From assembly GCF_013373065.1 (NCBI RefSeq), contig NZ_JABXIN010000014.1, positions 37,656 to 101,655 of the forward strand: a stretch of DNA of 64,000 nt. Reading direction: 5' to 3'. Positions 44,369 through 53,457 of this stretch are shown piece by piece. The first letter of the stretch is position 1; each line of letters starts with the position of its first letter. The notes below the pieces were generated by a model. That model was not told the DNA's origin. It was given only the letters and a program-made list of their open reading frames with translations, and ran no database searches. A program made the position numbers and the translations under genes. The stretch comes from Algoriphagus sp. GTDB lineage: Bacteria; Bacteroidota; Bacteroidia; Cytophagales; Cyclobacteriaceae.

Positions 44369-45640
44369 ATGGGCAAAACTGTAATTCGAGTAGAAGATCT
44401 TTCAAAGAGGTACAGGTTGGGTTTGAAAGAAAAGCAAGCTGATACCTTAGCTGGCCAGGTGGCAAATCTTATTAAATCTCCCTGGCAGAATCTTAAAAGA
44501 CTTCAGGCACTAAATAAATTTAGAGAAGAAGACGAATCTGTTTTTTGGGCGCTCAAAGACATCAATTTTGAAGTAGAAAAAGGAGAAGTTCTAGGGATTA
44601 TCGGAAAAAACGGGGCGGGGAAATCAACCTTGCTGAAAATCCTCTCTCAGATTACCGATCCCACTTCAGGGAAAATCAAAATCCATGGAAGGGTTGCCTC
44701 TCTCTTAGAGGTGGGAACTGGATTTCATCCCGAACTTTCAGGACGAGAGAATATCTATATGAATGGAACCATTCTAGGAATGACCCGAAAAGAAATTGAT
44801 AGAAAACTGGATGAAATTATTGATTTTTCAGGGGTGGAGAAGTTCATTGATACACCTGTTAAGTTTTATTCTTCTGGAATGAAAGTTCGTCTAGGGTTTT
44901 CAGTTGCAGCTCATTTAGAACCAGAGATCTTAATCATTGATGAGGTCCTTTCTGTAGGGGATTATGAGTTTCAGGCAAAGTGCCTTGGTAAAATGGAGGA
45001 AGTGAGTAAAAAGCAGGGAAGAACAGTATTATTTGTAAGTCATCATCTTCCTTCAGTCAAAACTTTATGTTCTAGAGCAATATTATTATCCAATGGCGAA
45101 TTAGTAAAAAACGGCAATGTTGATGAGACAGTAAATTATTATTTAAATACTTCTAGTTCTGACGAATTGTCTGGATACTATAATCAGCCAATTTCCAGTG
45201 AATCAGTATTTGATATTTATAGCGTTTGCTTAAAAAATAAAGCGGAGGAAATAACTGATACTTTTGAAGACACGGATGAAATAGTATTGGAGATAAATTA
45301 TTCTTTAAAAGAGAATTTAAAAGGGGCAAGAATGGTGTTTCAGCTGATAGATATGAATGAGGTGATAGTTTTTGCTTCTACAAACCAACAAGTTTTAACA
45401 TATAGCTTGGATGAAGGAAATTATTCAACGAAATGTTTTATCCCGGATAGAATATTAAGGGATGGTCAATACAAAGTAAGAATTCATGCTGGTCAGCCTG
45501 GGGTAGACTATTTATTGCATCCCAAAGACTATTTATCTTTTAGGGTACTTTCATCAGGATTACATGGGTCGACTAGAAAAGAAAAATGGCCAGGAATTAT
45601 TGCCCCGCAACTATTTTGGAATAATGAAAAAATTGATTGA
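44369..45640 (+). CDS. wzt: ABC polysaccharide exporter ATPase with C-terminal cargo domain (Wzt)
   Basis: A 423-residue protein. The N-terminal ABC ATPase has Walker A GKNGAGKST (residues 79-87), signature YSSGMKVRLGF near 168 and Walker B EILIIDEVLS near 187. Residues about 255-423 form a beta-sandwich Wzt_C domain (VLEINYSLKENLKGARMVF, LRDGQYKVRIHAG). In studied O-antigens this domain recognises a modified non-reducing end before export. The permease partner is wzm at 35284. The first 200 bp have a decayed copy 2 kb upstream. Confidence 0.95.
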   Translation: MGKTVIRVEDLSKRYRLGLKEKQADTLAGQVANLIKSPWQNLKRLQALNKFREEDESVFWALKDINFEVEKGEVLGIIGKNGAGKSTLLKILSQITDPTSGKIKIHGRVASLLEVGTGFHPELSGRENIYMNGTILGMTRKEIDRKLDEIIDFSGVEKFIDTPVKFYSSGMKVRLGFSVAAHLEPEILIIDEVLSVGDYEFQAKCLGKMEEVSKKQGRTVLFVSHHLPSVKTLCSRAILLSNGELVKNGNVDETVNYYLNTSSSDELSGYYNQPISSESVFDIYSVCLKNKAEEITDTFEDTDEIVLEINYSLKENLKGARMVFQLIDMNEVIVFASTNQQVLTYSLDEGNYSTKCFIPDRILRDGQYKVRIHAGQPGVDYLLHPKDYLSFRVLSSGLHGSTRKEKWPGIIAPQLFWNNEKID

Positions 45641-46436
45641 ACTATTTAAAAATTCTCCTTCTAAAAAGGGGATGAATAGGAATTTGGAAAACTTAATAGA
45701 TAGAAATTTTTTGATACCGATTGAAGAATTTTCTGAAAAAGATATTTTCATTGTTGGATATCCAAAATCAGGAAATACTTGGATGCAATCCTTGATTTCA
45801 GGATTAGTATTTGGTATAAGTACAGAATATTTACCTGAATCCTTAGCCCAGGAATTGGTTCCTGACGTTCATGCTCGTACATACTATAAAAGATTTTCGG
45901 AAATAAATTTTTTCAAATCACATAACCTCCCAGACGAAAGATATAGAAGAGTTATTTACCTAGTAAGAGATGGAAGAGATGTCATGGTTTCTTATGAGAA
46001 TTACTTGAAAATAATTAATAAGGAGACGTCAATGAAAGACATGATTACCGAGGGAAAAAATCTTTTTCCTTGTAAATGGGGTTTTCATGTAAGAGAATGG
46101 ATGAAAAATCCATATCATTCAGATATGATGATTATTCGATATGAGGACTTACTGGAAGATCCAATAAACGAATTAAAAAAAGTATGTGAGTTTGCAAAAA
46201 TTGAAAGGGATGAATTTCTTATACAAAAAATTGTCGAAGGATGTCATATAGAAAAAATGCGAGAAAGAGTTTCAAATAGTAAAGGAATGGCTCATAAAGA
46301 TCTAAAAGGAGAAAAAGGAGTATTGTTTTTTAATCAAGGAAAATCAAAAAGTTACCAGGATAAATTTGAGAAGGATCTGCTTGAATACTTTGAGACGGAG
46401 TCAAAAAACGAGCTGGAGTTATTTAACTATGTCTAG
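45624..46436 (+). CDS. Sulfotransferase-family protein
   Basis: A 270-residue Sulfotransfer_1-type enzyme. ATG 45624 (MKKLIELFKN) is chosen over an ATG 60 bp upstream, because the longer form only reads through wzt in another frame. FIVGYPKSGNTWMQSL (about residues 40-55) is the PAPS 5'-phosphosulfate loop. VIYLVRDGRDVMVSYENYL near 112 is the 3'-phosphate motif with Arg and Ser. It overlaps wzt by 17 bp. Directly after wzt, it may add a terminal modification read by the Wzt cargo domain (inference). Confidence 0.87.
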   Translation: MKKLIELFKNSPSKKGMNRNLENLIDRNFLIPIEEFSEKDIFIVGYPKSGNTWMQSLISGLVFGISTEYLPESLAQELVPDVHARTYYKRFSEINFFKSHNLPDERYRRVIYLVRDGRDVMVSYENYLKIINKETSMKDMITEGKNLFPCKWGFHVREWMKNPYHSDMMIIRYEDLLEDPINELKKVCEFAKIERDEFLIQKIVEGCHIEKMRERVSNSKGMAHKDLKGEKGVLFFNQGKSKSYQDKFEKDLLEYFETESKNELELFNYV

Positions 46437-46476
46437 TTTTATTTTCATACTTAGAGATTATAATCGGTAAAGAAAT

Positions 46477-47316
46477 ATGAACTTTTTGATCAAAAATAAA
46501 ATCAAGGTTTTCAACTTATTAGTTGGCATAATTGAAAAACAGGATAAAATTGTTTTAGATAAGACCGAAAAGCAAAAATTAACTGATTTGATTTCAAAGC
46601 TTCAACCAATTCGCACTGACAAAGAATTAATCAGGCTTGGTGCAGATTCCGATGGAGGATATTTAGTGCCAAATGATTTAAAAGGTGTTGAAGCTTGCTT
46701 TTCACCGGGAGTTGGTGAATTTAGTTCCTTTGAGACGGATTGCTTCCGACATGGAATGAAAATTTTCATGGCAGATAATTCCGTTGATTCGCCAAATCTC
46801 GACCCTAAGGAAGTTAAGTTTTCTTTTCTCAAGAAATTCATAGGTTCGAAAAGTGATGATCAATTCATCACCTTAGATGAATGGGTAACCCAATCAAGTA
46901 TATCAGATTATTCGGATCTGATTTTGCAAATGGATATTGAAGGGTTTGAATATGAGTCCTTAATCAGTATTTCCACTTCCTTATTAAATCGTTTCAGAAT
47001 TATTGTAGTGGAGTTTCATGACTTGGATAAACTTTGGAATCCTGAGTTTTTCCGTTTTGCCTCAATTGTTTTTGAAAAATTGCTTCATAATCACTATTGC
47101 ATTCATATACATCCCAATAACTGCTACCCGGTTTTTAAAAAAGATGGTATTGAGATTCCTCCAATCATGGAGTTTACATTTTTAAGAAAAGATCGGGTAA
47201 AAGAATTTTCTTACTCAAATTCATTTCCCCATGCCTTGGATGTGGATAATGAGGTAGGAAATCATATTGTCTTACCAAACGACTGGATTGGAAACTCAAT
47301 GGAAAGTGGAAGCTAA
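46477..47316 (+). CDS. FkbM-like SAM-dependent methyltransferase
   Basis: A 279-residue protein. LIRLGADSDGGYLVPNDL near residue 51 and CFSPGVGEFSSFETDC near 73 replace the usual SAM glycine motif, and LILQMDIEGFEYESLISI near 149 is the FkbM-type signature. It belongs to a divergent branch often seen in O-antigen loci, so methyl transfer is likely but not certain. It begins 40 bp after the sulfotransferase and overlaps the next GT2. Confidence 0.75.
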   Translation: MNFLIKNKIKVFNLLVGIIEKQDKIVLDKTEKQKLTDLISKLQPIRTDKELIRLGADSDGGYLVPNDLKGVEACFSPGVGEFSSFETDCFRHGMKIFMADNSVDSPNLDPKEVKFSFLKKFIGSKSDDQFITLDEWVTQSSISDYSDLILQMDIEGFEYESLISISTSLLNRFRIIVVEFHDLDKLWNPEFFRFASIVFEKLLHNHYCIHIHPNNCYPVFKKDGIEIPPIMEFTFLRKDRVKEFSYSNSFPHALDVDNEVGNHIVLPNDWIGNSMESGS

Positions 47317-48034
47317 ATTTTCAATCATTGTACCCACTCTTAATTCTGGAAAGTATTTAGAAAGACTTCTGAGTAGTTTAATAAATCAAAATTTTTCTGA
47401 ATTTGAAATTCTTGTAATGGATGGAGTCTCCACTGATAATACCCTGGAGATTATTAATTCTTTTAAAGACAAAAGAATTGAGATTTATTCCTCTCCTGAT
47501 AAAGGGGTGTATGATGCCATGAATAAAGGCATATCTGCTGCAAAGGGGGAATGGGTATATTTTATTGGGGCAGATGATTGGCTATATGATAAACATACCC
47601 TAGATAAAGTTTATAAAAGGTTACTAAATACTAGTTGTCACGTGGCCTATGGAGATGTTTTAATTCATGGCGATTCGGATTGGGCCAAAGATCAGGAAGT
47701 TTATGCCGGAGAATTTGATTCTTTCAGATTAACAAAAAAGAATATTTGTCATCAGGGAATTTTTTACAGAAGATCATTTTTGAACAAAAATCAACTGTTT
47801 TTCGATTTGCAATATCCTATCAATTCAGATTGGGATTTCAATTTAAGGTGTATATCTATTACCAAATTTTTATACTTAAATCTTATCATAGCTAATTTTT
47901 CTTCTGGAGGTTTGAGTACCAATGCAGCTATTTATGATTCTATTTTTGAAGACATTCCTTTAAAATATTATTTTTTGTTTCCATCTAAATGGAAAGTATT
48001 TATTTCTAAAGTAAAAAAAATATTAAATAATTAA
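47306..48034 (+). CDS. Glycosyltransferase family 2
   Basis: A GT2 of about 242 residues. GTG 47306 (VEAKFSIIVPTLNSGKYLE) is preferred over a TTG 39 bp upstream because GT2 proteins start just before the IIVPT strand; it overlaps the FkbM-like gene by 11 bp. MDGVSTDNTLEII near residue 35, DKGVYDAMNKGISAAKG near 58 and FIGADDWLYDKHTL (DxD-type site) near 80 identify the WcaA/WcaE-like subgroup. A GxxH-containing HQGIFYRRSF acceptor segment follows. Confidence 0.87.
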   Translation: MEAKFSIIVPTLNSGKYLERLLSSLINQNFSEFEILVMDGVSTDNTLEIINSFKDKRIEIYSSPDKGVYDAMNKGISAAKGEWVYFIGADDWLYDKHTLDKVYKRLLNTSCHVAYGDVLIHGDSDWAKDQEVYAGEFDSFRLTKKNICHQGIFYRRSFLNKNQLFFDLQYPINSDWDFNLRCISITKFLYLNLIIANFSSGGLSTNAAIYDSIFEDIPLKYYFLFPSKWKVFISKVKKILNN

Positions 48035-48044
48035 TCTTGAGATT

Positions 48045-49028
48045 TTGATAGTATTCACTTTATGCTCCAATAACTATTTATCACATGCTGCTTCTTTAGG
48101 AGATTCAATCTTAAAATTTGATCCAAATGTTAATTTTATTATTGGTTTAGTAGATAAAATAAATATAAATATAGATTATACACAATTTTCAGATTTTGAA
48201 ATTCTCCCATGTTTTGATTTGGGATATGCCGAATTTGATGATATGCTAAGTAGATATAATATCATTGAATTCAATACAGCAGTAAAGCCTTTTTATTTTG
48301 AGTATTTGTTTCGAACGAGACCCGAAGTAGATAGGATTTATTATATAGATCCTGATATTCTCTTTTATCAATCGATCAGTAATCTGGAAAATAGCTGGGA
48401 TGGTGCAAGTGCTTTATTGACACCAAATTTAATCTACCTTCCTGAAAAAACTGTGCGTGGAGAATTAGCTTCACTTAAGCATGGAATTAATAATTTGGGA
48501 TTTGTTGGAATAGCTAGATGTGAGGAAGGGTTAAAAATTGTCAGTTGGTGGAAAGAGAGATTGACTCATTATTGCCAGTTGGATAAATGCCGTGGAATAT
48601 TTGTCGATCAAAAATGGATAGATATTGCAGCACTGTTTTTTCTCAATATGAAATCCATAAAGCATCCTGGTTGGAACATGGCTTGGTGGAATCTTTCGGA
48701 ACGGAATCTGAAAAAGATGGAGGAAACTTATTTTGTAAATTCGATTGACTTCCCTTTGATTTTTTTTCATTTCTCTGGATTTAAACCTGGTGTTCAAACT
48801 ATTACTGAGCGGATTAAATCCTCTGAATTTGATATGGAAAGCGAAGGCGCATTACGTGAATTATTTGATAATTATGAGATAAAGCTAAAAAGCAGAGGTT
48901 ATGATCAGTTAAGCGGTATTAAGCCATCACTCAAGTTCCGTGAAACTCCAAACGAACTAAAGCATAGAATCGGTAGAAAGCTAAAATCCAAAATGACTAA
49001 TGCCATCTTCAGAATTTTTAAGGTTTAA
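48045..49028 (+). CDS. Putative glycosyltransferase (GT-A-like, DPD motif)
   Basis: A 327-residue protein starting at TTG. An N-terminal Rossmann-like strand (IVFTLCSNNYLSHAASLGDS) is followed by IYYIDPDILFYQ near residue 100, where DPD stands at the DxD site of GT8-like enzymes. GIFVDQKWIDIAALFF near 185, NMAWWNLSERNL near 210 and FFHFSGFKPG near 244 are typical of a group of unassigned transferases in Bacteroidota glycan loci. No close family assignment is made. Position between GT2 genes supports the role. Confidence 0.7.
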   Translation: MIVFTLCSNNYLSHAASLGDSILKFDPNVNFIIGLVDKININIDYTQFSDFEILPCFDLGYAEFDDMLSRYNIIEFNTAVKPFYFEYLFRTRPEVDRIYYIDPDILFYQSISNLENSWDGASALLTPNLIYLPEKTVRGELASLKHGINNLGFVGIARCEEGLKIVSWWKERLTHYCQLDKCRGIFVDQKWIDIAALFFLNMKSIKHPGWNMAWWNLSERNLKKMEETYFVNSIDFPLIFFHFSGFKPGVQTITERIKSSEFDMESEGALRELFDNYEIKLKSRGYDQLSGIKPSLKFRETPNELKHRIGRKLKSKMTNAIFRIFKV

Positions 49029-50036
49029 ATGAGACTAAATGGAGTCAGTATAATCATTTGTACTTACAATGGAGTAGAGCGACTTCCCAAAACTCTTGAT
49101 TCTATTTTACAATTAAATCCGGGAATTACTCGGGAATTGATTTTGGTTGATAATGCTTCAACAGAGGATATAGAAGGTTTTTGTCATAACTATTTCTCTG
49201 AGAATCCTTTGAAAATTAAATTTAAGTTGGTTAAAGAAAATAAGACTGGACTAACTCATGCAAGAATTGCCGGGATTATGAATTCTAGATATGATTATTT
49301 GCTCTTTTGTGATGATGATAATTCCTTATCCCCTGATTATTTAGATTTTGGGTTAGAAATTTTTGAGAAAAATGAAAATGTAGGAATAGTTGGTGGAAGA
49401 GGTATTGCACGAATGACAATAAATCCACCAGTTTGGTTTGAAAAATATCAGAAAAGTTATGCCGTGGGACCACAAAGGTTAAATTCTGGATTGATTGATT
49501 TCTCACCAAGTCATGTTTATGGTGCCGGTTCTTTTTTTCGAAGAATTCCTATGCTGGAGATTTTAGAGGCGGGCTTTTATCCAAGCTTAATAGGAAGAAC
49601 CAATACAACTTTGCTCTCAGGAGATGATTTGGAATGGTGCTGGCTCCTACAACTGAAAGGCTATAAAATCTATTATGAAGATAAACTGAGATTTTACCAT
49701 GATCTTTCTGAACAACGATTGAACGAATCTTATTATATAAAACTTAAAGCGGGTACAGCTTCTGGAAGTGCTCTATTATTTGCATATAGAACTTTTTTCA
49801 AAAACAGGAATCTTTCAGTTTCAGGTTTTAAGGCCAGTTTTAAAATGGAATCTTTAAAACATAGGCTTAGATATTACAAAAATAGATTTTTGATAAATAG
49901 TAAAAATTGGGAGAATGAATTAGCATTAGCAATTCTAAGATCAAGAGTTCAATCCTTCCGTAGATATCCTGTCGAATCTTTGAAACTTTATTCGGAGCTA
50001 AAGCGAATTTTTTTCATTAACAATAATGTTCAATGA
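49029..50036 (+). CDS. Glycosyltransferase family 2
   Basis: A 335-residue GT2 with ATG start directly after the previous stop. GVSIIICTYNGVERLPKTLD opens the fold, LVDNASTEDI is near residue 40, KTGLTHARIAGI is near 75, and FCDDDNSLSPDYL (DDD metal site) is near 95. LSGDDLEWCWLLQLKGYKI near 196 carries the ED/DD catalytic acid region. The C-terminal 80 residues are basic and may bind the membrane. It overlaps the next gene by 4 bp. Confidence 0.9.
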   Translation: MRLNGVSIIICTYNGVERLPKTLDSILQLNPGITRELILVDNASTEDIEGFCHNYFSENPLKIKFKLVKENKTGLTHARIAGIMNSRYDYLLFCDDDNSLSPDYLDFGLEIFEKNENVGIVGGRGIARMTINPPVWFEKYQKSYAVGPQRLNSGLIDFSPSHVYGAGSFFRRIPMLEILEAGFYPSLIGRTNTTLLSGDDLEWCWLLQLKGYKIYYEDKLRFYHDLSEQRLNESYYIKLKAGTASGSALLFAYRTFFKNRNLSVSGFKASFKMESLKHRLRYYKNRFLINSKNWENELALAILRSRVQSFRRYPVESLKLYSELKRIFFINNNVQ

Positions 50037-50875
50037 AGATTTCTATCATCATTCCAACCCTTAATCGTCCAGATCAGTTGAAAAAATTACTTTTTCGATT
50101 AGGGGAAGTGGTTGAAAAAGAAGAGTTGATTATTGTGGATGATAGTAAAGATGAATTACCACAAGAAATTTTTAACCATTTTAAATTTAGGATTAAATAC
50201 ATTCACAGAGGAGAAAGGCTAGGGGTTAGCTCTGCTAGAAATATCGGCGCAGCTGAAGCTAAAGGAGAATATCTTCTATTTTTCGATGATGATGATGATT
50301 TCACTACTGATTGGCTCGAAGATTTTCGATCTAGTTTAAAATCTAATCCTGGAATAGTTTATTGTGATATGAAGGTAGTTGATAGATTTGGGAAGGAAGA
50401 GAATGTTTCGGCACAAATGAGAAAAAGGCCAATTGTTATTCCTGGATCTTGGCTAATCAAAAAAGAAATCTTTGATCAAATAAAAGGTTTTGATGAACGA
50501 TTAAATTTTGCAGAGAATACTGAATTATTTTTCAGAATTGATCAAATAGAAAAACCTACAGAATATATTAAAAAGCCTAATTTTATTTATCATCAGTCTG
50601 TAGATGGAGGTAGCAAAAACCTCCAAAATATGATAGATTCCATTTTGATAATTTTGGAAAAACATGATAAGCTATTGACTGAACATGTGAAGTATCTTTA
50701 TCATCAAATTGTTGGGGTTAACCAATTGCGTTTTCAAAGATTTGCCCAAGCAAGAAAGCATCTTTGGAAAGCTTATCGGTATAAGCCATGGAAGGTTAAG
50801 ACTTTGGCTAGATTCGGGTTAAGCTTCCTTCCAATTCTATCCAAAAGAATCTATACCAAAGACGTCAATATATGA
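50033..50875 (+). CDS. Glycosyltransferase family 2
   Basis: A 280-residue GT2. KISIIIPTLNRPDQLKKLL, VDDSKDELPQE near residue 38, GVSSARNIGAAEAKGEYLLF near 64 and FDDDDDFTTDWLEDF near 85 (metal site) are intact. ATG overlaps the previous stop (ATGA), and its own stop overlaps the next ATG. It is one of four consecutive GT2 genes (49029-52663) that would add sugars in sequence. Confidence 0.9.
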   Translation: MKISIIIPTLNRPDQLKKLLFRLGEVVEKEELIIVDDSKDELPQEIFNHFKFRIKYIHRGERLGVSSARNIGAAEAKGEYLLFFDDDDDFTTDWLEDFRSSLKSNPGIVYCDMKVVDRFGKEENVSAQMRKRPIVIPGSWLIKKEIFDQIKGFDERLNFAENTELFFRIDQIEKPTEYIKKPNFIYHQSVDGGSKNLQNMIDSILIILEKHDKLLTEHVKYLYHQIVGVNQLRFQRFAQARKHLWKAYRYKPWKVKTLARFGLSFLPILSKRIYTKDVNI

Positions 50876-51756
50876 TTCGATTTGGAGGTTTTATTATTAC
50901 CTATAATCGTCCAAATATCCTACTGGAGACGATTGAAAAATTATTTGAGCAGACTTTTCCACCGGAACTGATTTGGGTCATCGATAACTCTGATAATCTG
51001 AAGACGGATTATGCGATCGCAGGTCTTTTGGACAATCGAATCAATTATTTTAGAATGGGGTATAACGCAGGACCTGCGGGCGCTGCGAAAAAAGGATTGG
51101 AACTCTGTGCCGCAGAGGGCTTGGATTGGATTTTTTGGGGAGATGACAACGACCCACCATTTTTCAATGACACGTTTGAGAAGTTACTTTCTATCCGTGA
51201 TGAAAACCCTTTTTGTGGTATCATAGGAGCTGTAGGACATTTTTTTGATCGTAAAAAGGGAGTAGTCAAAAGAATCCAATCCCGGTTGCTTGAAAAAAAG
51301 GAATTTGTAGAAGTTGATTTTGTAGCAGGAGGGATGTCCATGTTGGTCAGTGCAGAGCTGGTGAATGCAGGGGTATTGCCCAATGAAGATTTGTTCTTTG
51401 GATTTGAAGAGCTTGATTTTTGTCTGAAAGCTTCACGAAAAGGGTTTATTATTCTTGCCCACTGCAAAATATTCCTTGACTTAAGAAAACTCCATAATCG
51501 AACAGATTATGAAAGACCAAATTATAAAAAGAAGCAAAATCCCTCAAGAGAATACTATAGCCTCAGGAATTTATTGATGATCTCAGATACGCTCACATTA
51601 AAATCCATGAGATCAAGATTGGTTAAGAAATGGTTCGCCAAATCAATCTATGGATTTAAATATGGTCTGGGTTATGGGTTCCAGAATGCAAAGATGATTT
51701 TTTTGGCTTTTCATCACTATCATAAAGGGATAAAAGGAAAAACTATTGACCTTTAA
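50872..51756 (+). CDS. Glycosyltransferase family 2 (GlfT2/rhamnosyl-like)
   Basis: A 294-residue GT2 of the group containing galactofuranosyl and rhamnosyl transferases. FGGFIITYNRPNILLETIE opens the fold, WVIDNSDNLKTD is near residue 35, GYNAGPAGAAKKGLE is near 63, and WGDDNDPPFFND near 86 is the metal site. DLFFGFEELDFCLKASRKGF near 174 carries the catalytic acid. It is complete and overlaps the previous gene by 4 bp. Confidence 0.88.
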   Translation: MIRFGGFIITYNRPNILLETIEKLFEQTFPPELIWVIDNSDNLKTDYAIAGLLDNRINYFRMGYNAGPAGAAKKGLELCAAEGLDWIFWGDDNDPPFFNDTFEKLLSIRDENPFCGIIGAVGHFFDRKKGVVKRIQSRLLEKKEFVEVDFVAGGMSMLVSAELVNAGVLPNEDLFFGFEELDFCLKASRKGFIILAHCKIFLDLRKLHNRTDYERPNYKKKQNPSREYYSLRNLLMISDTLTLKSMRSRLVKKWFAKSIYGFKYGLGYGFQNAKMIFLAFHHYHKGIKGKTIDL

Positions 51757-51766
51757 ACTAAAGTAA

Positions 51767-52663
51767 ATGGATTTTCGCTTTTCTATAGTAATTCCGCTCT
51801 ACAATAGAGCAAATTATATTTCGAAAGCGATTAAAAGCGTTTTGAATCAATCCTATCAGGATTTTGAACTCATCATTGTAGATGATGCTTCAAGCGATGA
51901 ATCACTTCAAATAGTAAAAGCTATCAATGACAAGCGGCTTAGGGTAGTATCTCTGTCTGAAAATGGAGGAAATGCGAAGGCTAGAAATGCTGGTTGGAGA
52001 GTCGCAAAGGGGGAGTGGATTGTGTATTTGGATAGCGATGATTGGTTTGAACCTAATTATTTACAAAATCTGTCTGAAACGATAAGAGCAAATTCAGATA
52101 TAAGTTTCTTTTGGACTGGCGTAAGATATGTAAATCCAACCGGAGGGATTATAAAAGAAGAGTTTTGGAGTCCACAAAGTGCATTACCTAGCACTACATT
52201 TTTTGATGAGTTACGAATTGGGACTAATTGTGGGGTAGCGTTTAAAAAAAGAATGCTTGAAAGTTTTAATGGCTTTGATGAATTATTTAAAGCCTCCGTT
52301 GATAGAGAGTTTTTTCTTAGAATCAGTCAGAAAGAAAAGGGGGCTGGGATTTCAAAAATCTTGGTAAATTGTTTGATAGGCGATCATGAATCAGTTAGAA
52401 AAGATTTTTTAGCCCAGTATGATGCCTATTCAAGACTTATTGATCGGTATCATAAATTAATAGAGCTAAATAATTCTCGCAAAAAATGGTGGTATCATAA
52501 AGCAATGTGGCTTGCATTATATTGCGGAAAAACTAATCAGGCTAGGATCTATTTGAAATCCATGGGCTATCCTATAAAATCAAGTCTCCTTTATTTAATT
52601 TTTGTCCTTTTTCCATTCAGTTTCGCTAAAAAAATGCATAAAAGAATAGCCAAAAGCCTATGA
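51767..52663 (+). CDS. Glycosyltransferase family 2
   Basis: A 298-residue GT2. RFSIVIPLYNRANYISKAIK, VDDASSDESLQIV near residue 37, ENGGNAKARNAGWRVAKGEW near 65 and YLDSDDWFEPNYL (DxD) near 88 are all present. VDREFFLRISQKEKG near 183 is the likely catalytic region. A basic, aromatic C-terminus (about 265-298) could contact the membrane. It ends in a 4-bp overlap with the following gene. Confidence 0.9.
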   Translation: MDFRFSIVIPLYNRANYISKAIKSVLNQSYQDFELIIVDDASSDESLQIVKAINDKRLRVVSLSENGGNAKARNAGWRVAKGEWIVYLDSDDWFEPNYLQNLSETIRANSDISFFWTGVRYVNPTGGIIKEEFWSPQSALPSTTFFDELRIGTNCGVAFKKRMLESFNGFDELFKASVDREFFLRISQKEKGAGISKILVNCLIGDHESVRKDFLAQYDAYSRLIDRYHKLIELNNSRKKWWYHKAMWLALYCGKTNQARIYLKSMGYPIKSSLLYLIFVLFPFSFAKKMHKRIAKSL

Positions 52664-53457
52664 ATTGGATTAAGGAAAATGTCACTTCATACTTGTCTAA
52701 AAGTACTTTTACAGATGAAAAACTGAAACTTACCAATTCTAATCCATCAGAACTTGAGTTAAAAGTTTTAAAACATTCTCCGGGTGGTTGGTCGATTGAT
52801 AAACCAGTGGCAGAAGCAATTATAGCTTTAGTAAAAGAGAAGAAGATTAATAGAGTAGTAGAAATTGGAGCTGGATTTTCTACAATCGTTTTTCATTTTA
52901 CCATGCCAAAAGTTAGCCCCAATTATGAAGTTTTTTCCATAGAAGAAAATGTGAATTGGTTTAAAATTCCCAGTGAATTAAAAGAGCTAGTTGATCGCGA
53001 TTCAATGGGTTTTTATACGGGCAGAATACGTTTTGTTTTCGGAATATTTGGGATCCATGCTAGTTATCAGGTATCCGAAAAGAAAAAGCTAAAGTATGGG
53101 GTTGAATTGGTTTTCGTTGATGGCCCTCAATACTATTATGGAAGAGAAGGAGCATTGGATGATATCTATGATAAATTAAAAGTTGGATGCTTAATCGTTA
53201 TGGATGATGCAGAACGGTATACAGAACAATGTGTGATATACAAATGGTTAAAGGTTTATAAAGGCCTTGAATTGATCTATTTCAAAGAGAGGTTTGGGGA
53301 TAAAGGATTGGCTATTTTAGAAGTTAAGATGCCCTTAAAGAGAAAGTTCTCATTGGATACTTTTCTCTTAGGATCAATGCAAGGGATAAAGCGACTTTTG
53401 AACTTTAAAACAATTAGAGAGAAGCAAAACTTTCTAAAATCTAACGAACTTAATTGA
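52660..53457 (+). CDS. Class I SAM-dependent methyltransferase-like protein
   Basis: A 265-residue protein with a Rossmann motif VVEIGAGFSTIVFHF near residue 67, a second strand EVFSIEENVNWF near 92, and an acidic strand LVFVDGPQYYYGR near 150. The metal-binding-like VMDDAERYTE is near 179. This fits O-methyltransferase-type enzymes whose motif D-x-x-x-x is followed by a DD pair. It is not FkbM type. Found between GT2 and GT4 genes, it probably methylates the glycan or a precursor. Moderately sure. Confidence 0.7.
   Translation: MNWIKENVTSYLSKSTFTDEKLKLTNSNPSELELKVLKHSPGGWSIDKPVAEAIIALVKEKKINRVVEIGAGFSTIVFHFTMPKVSPNYEVFSIEENVNWFKIPSELKELVDRDSMGFYTGRIRFVFGIFGIHASYQVSEKKKLKYGVELVFVDGPQYYYGREGALDDIYDKLKVGCLIVMDDAERYTEQCVIYKWLKVYKGLELIYFKERFGDKGLAILEVKMPLKRKFSLDTFLLGSMQGIKRLLNFKTIREKQNFLKSNELN

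Noticed and set aside
51045..51467. Antisense open frame of 140 codons
   Set aside because: It lies opposite a GT2 gene with intact catalytic motifs; no start signal or family match.
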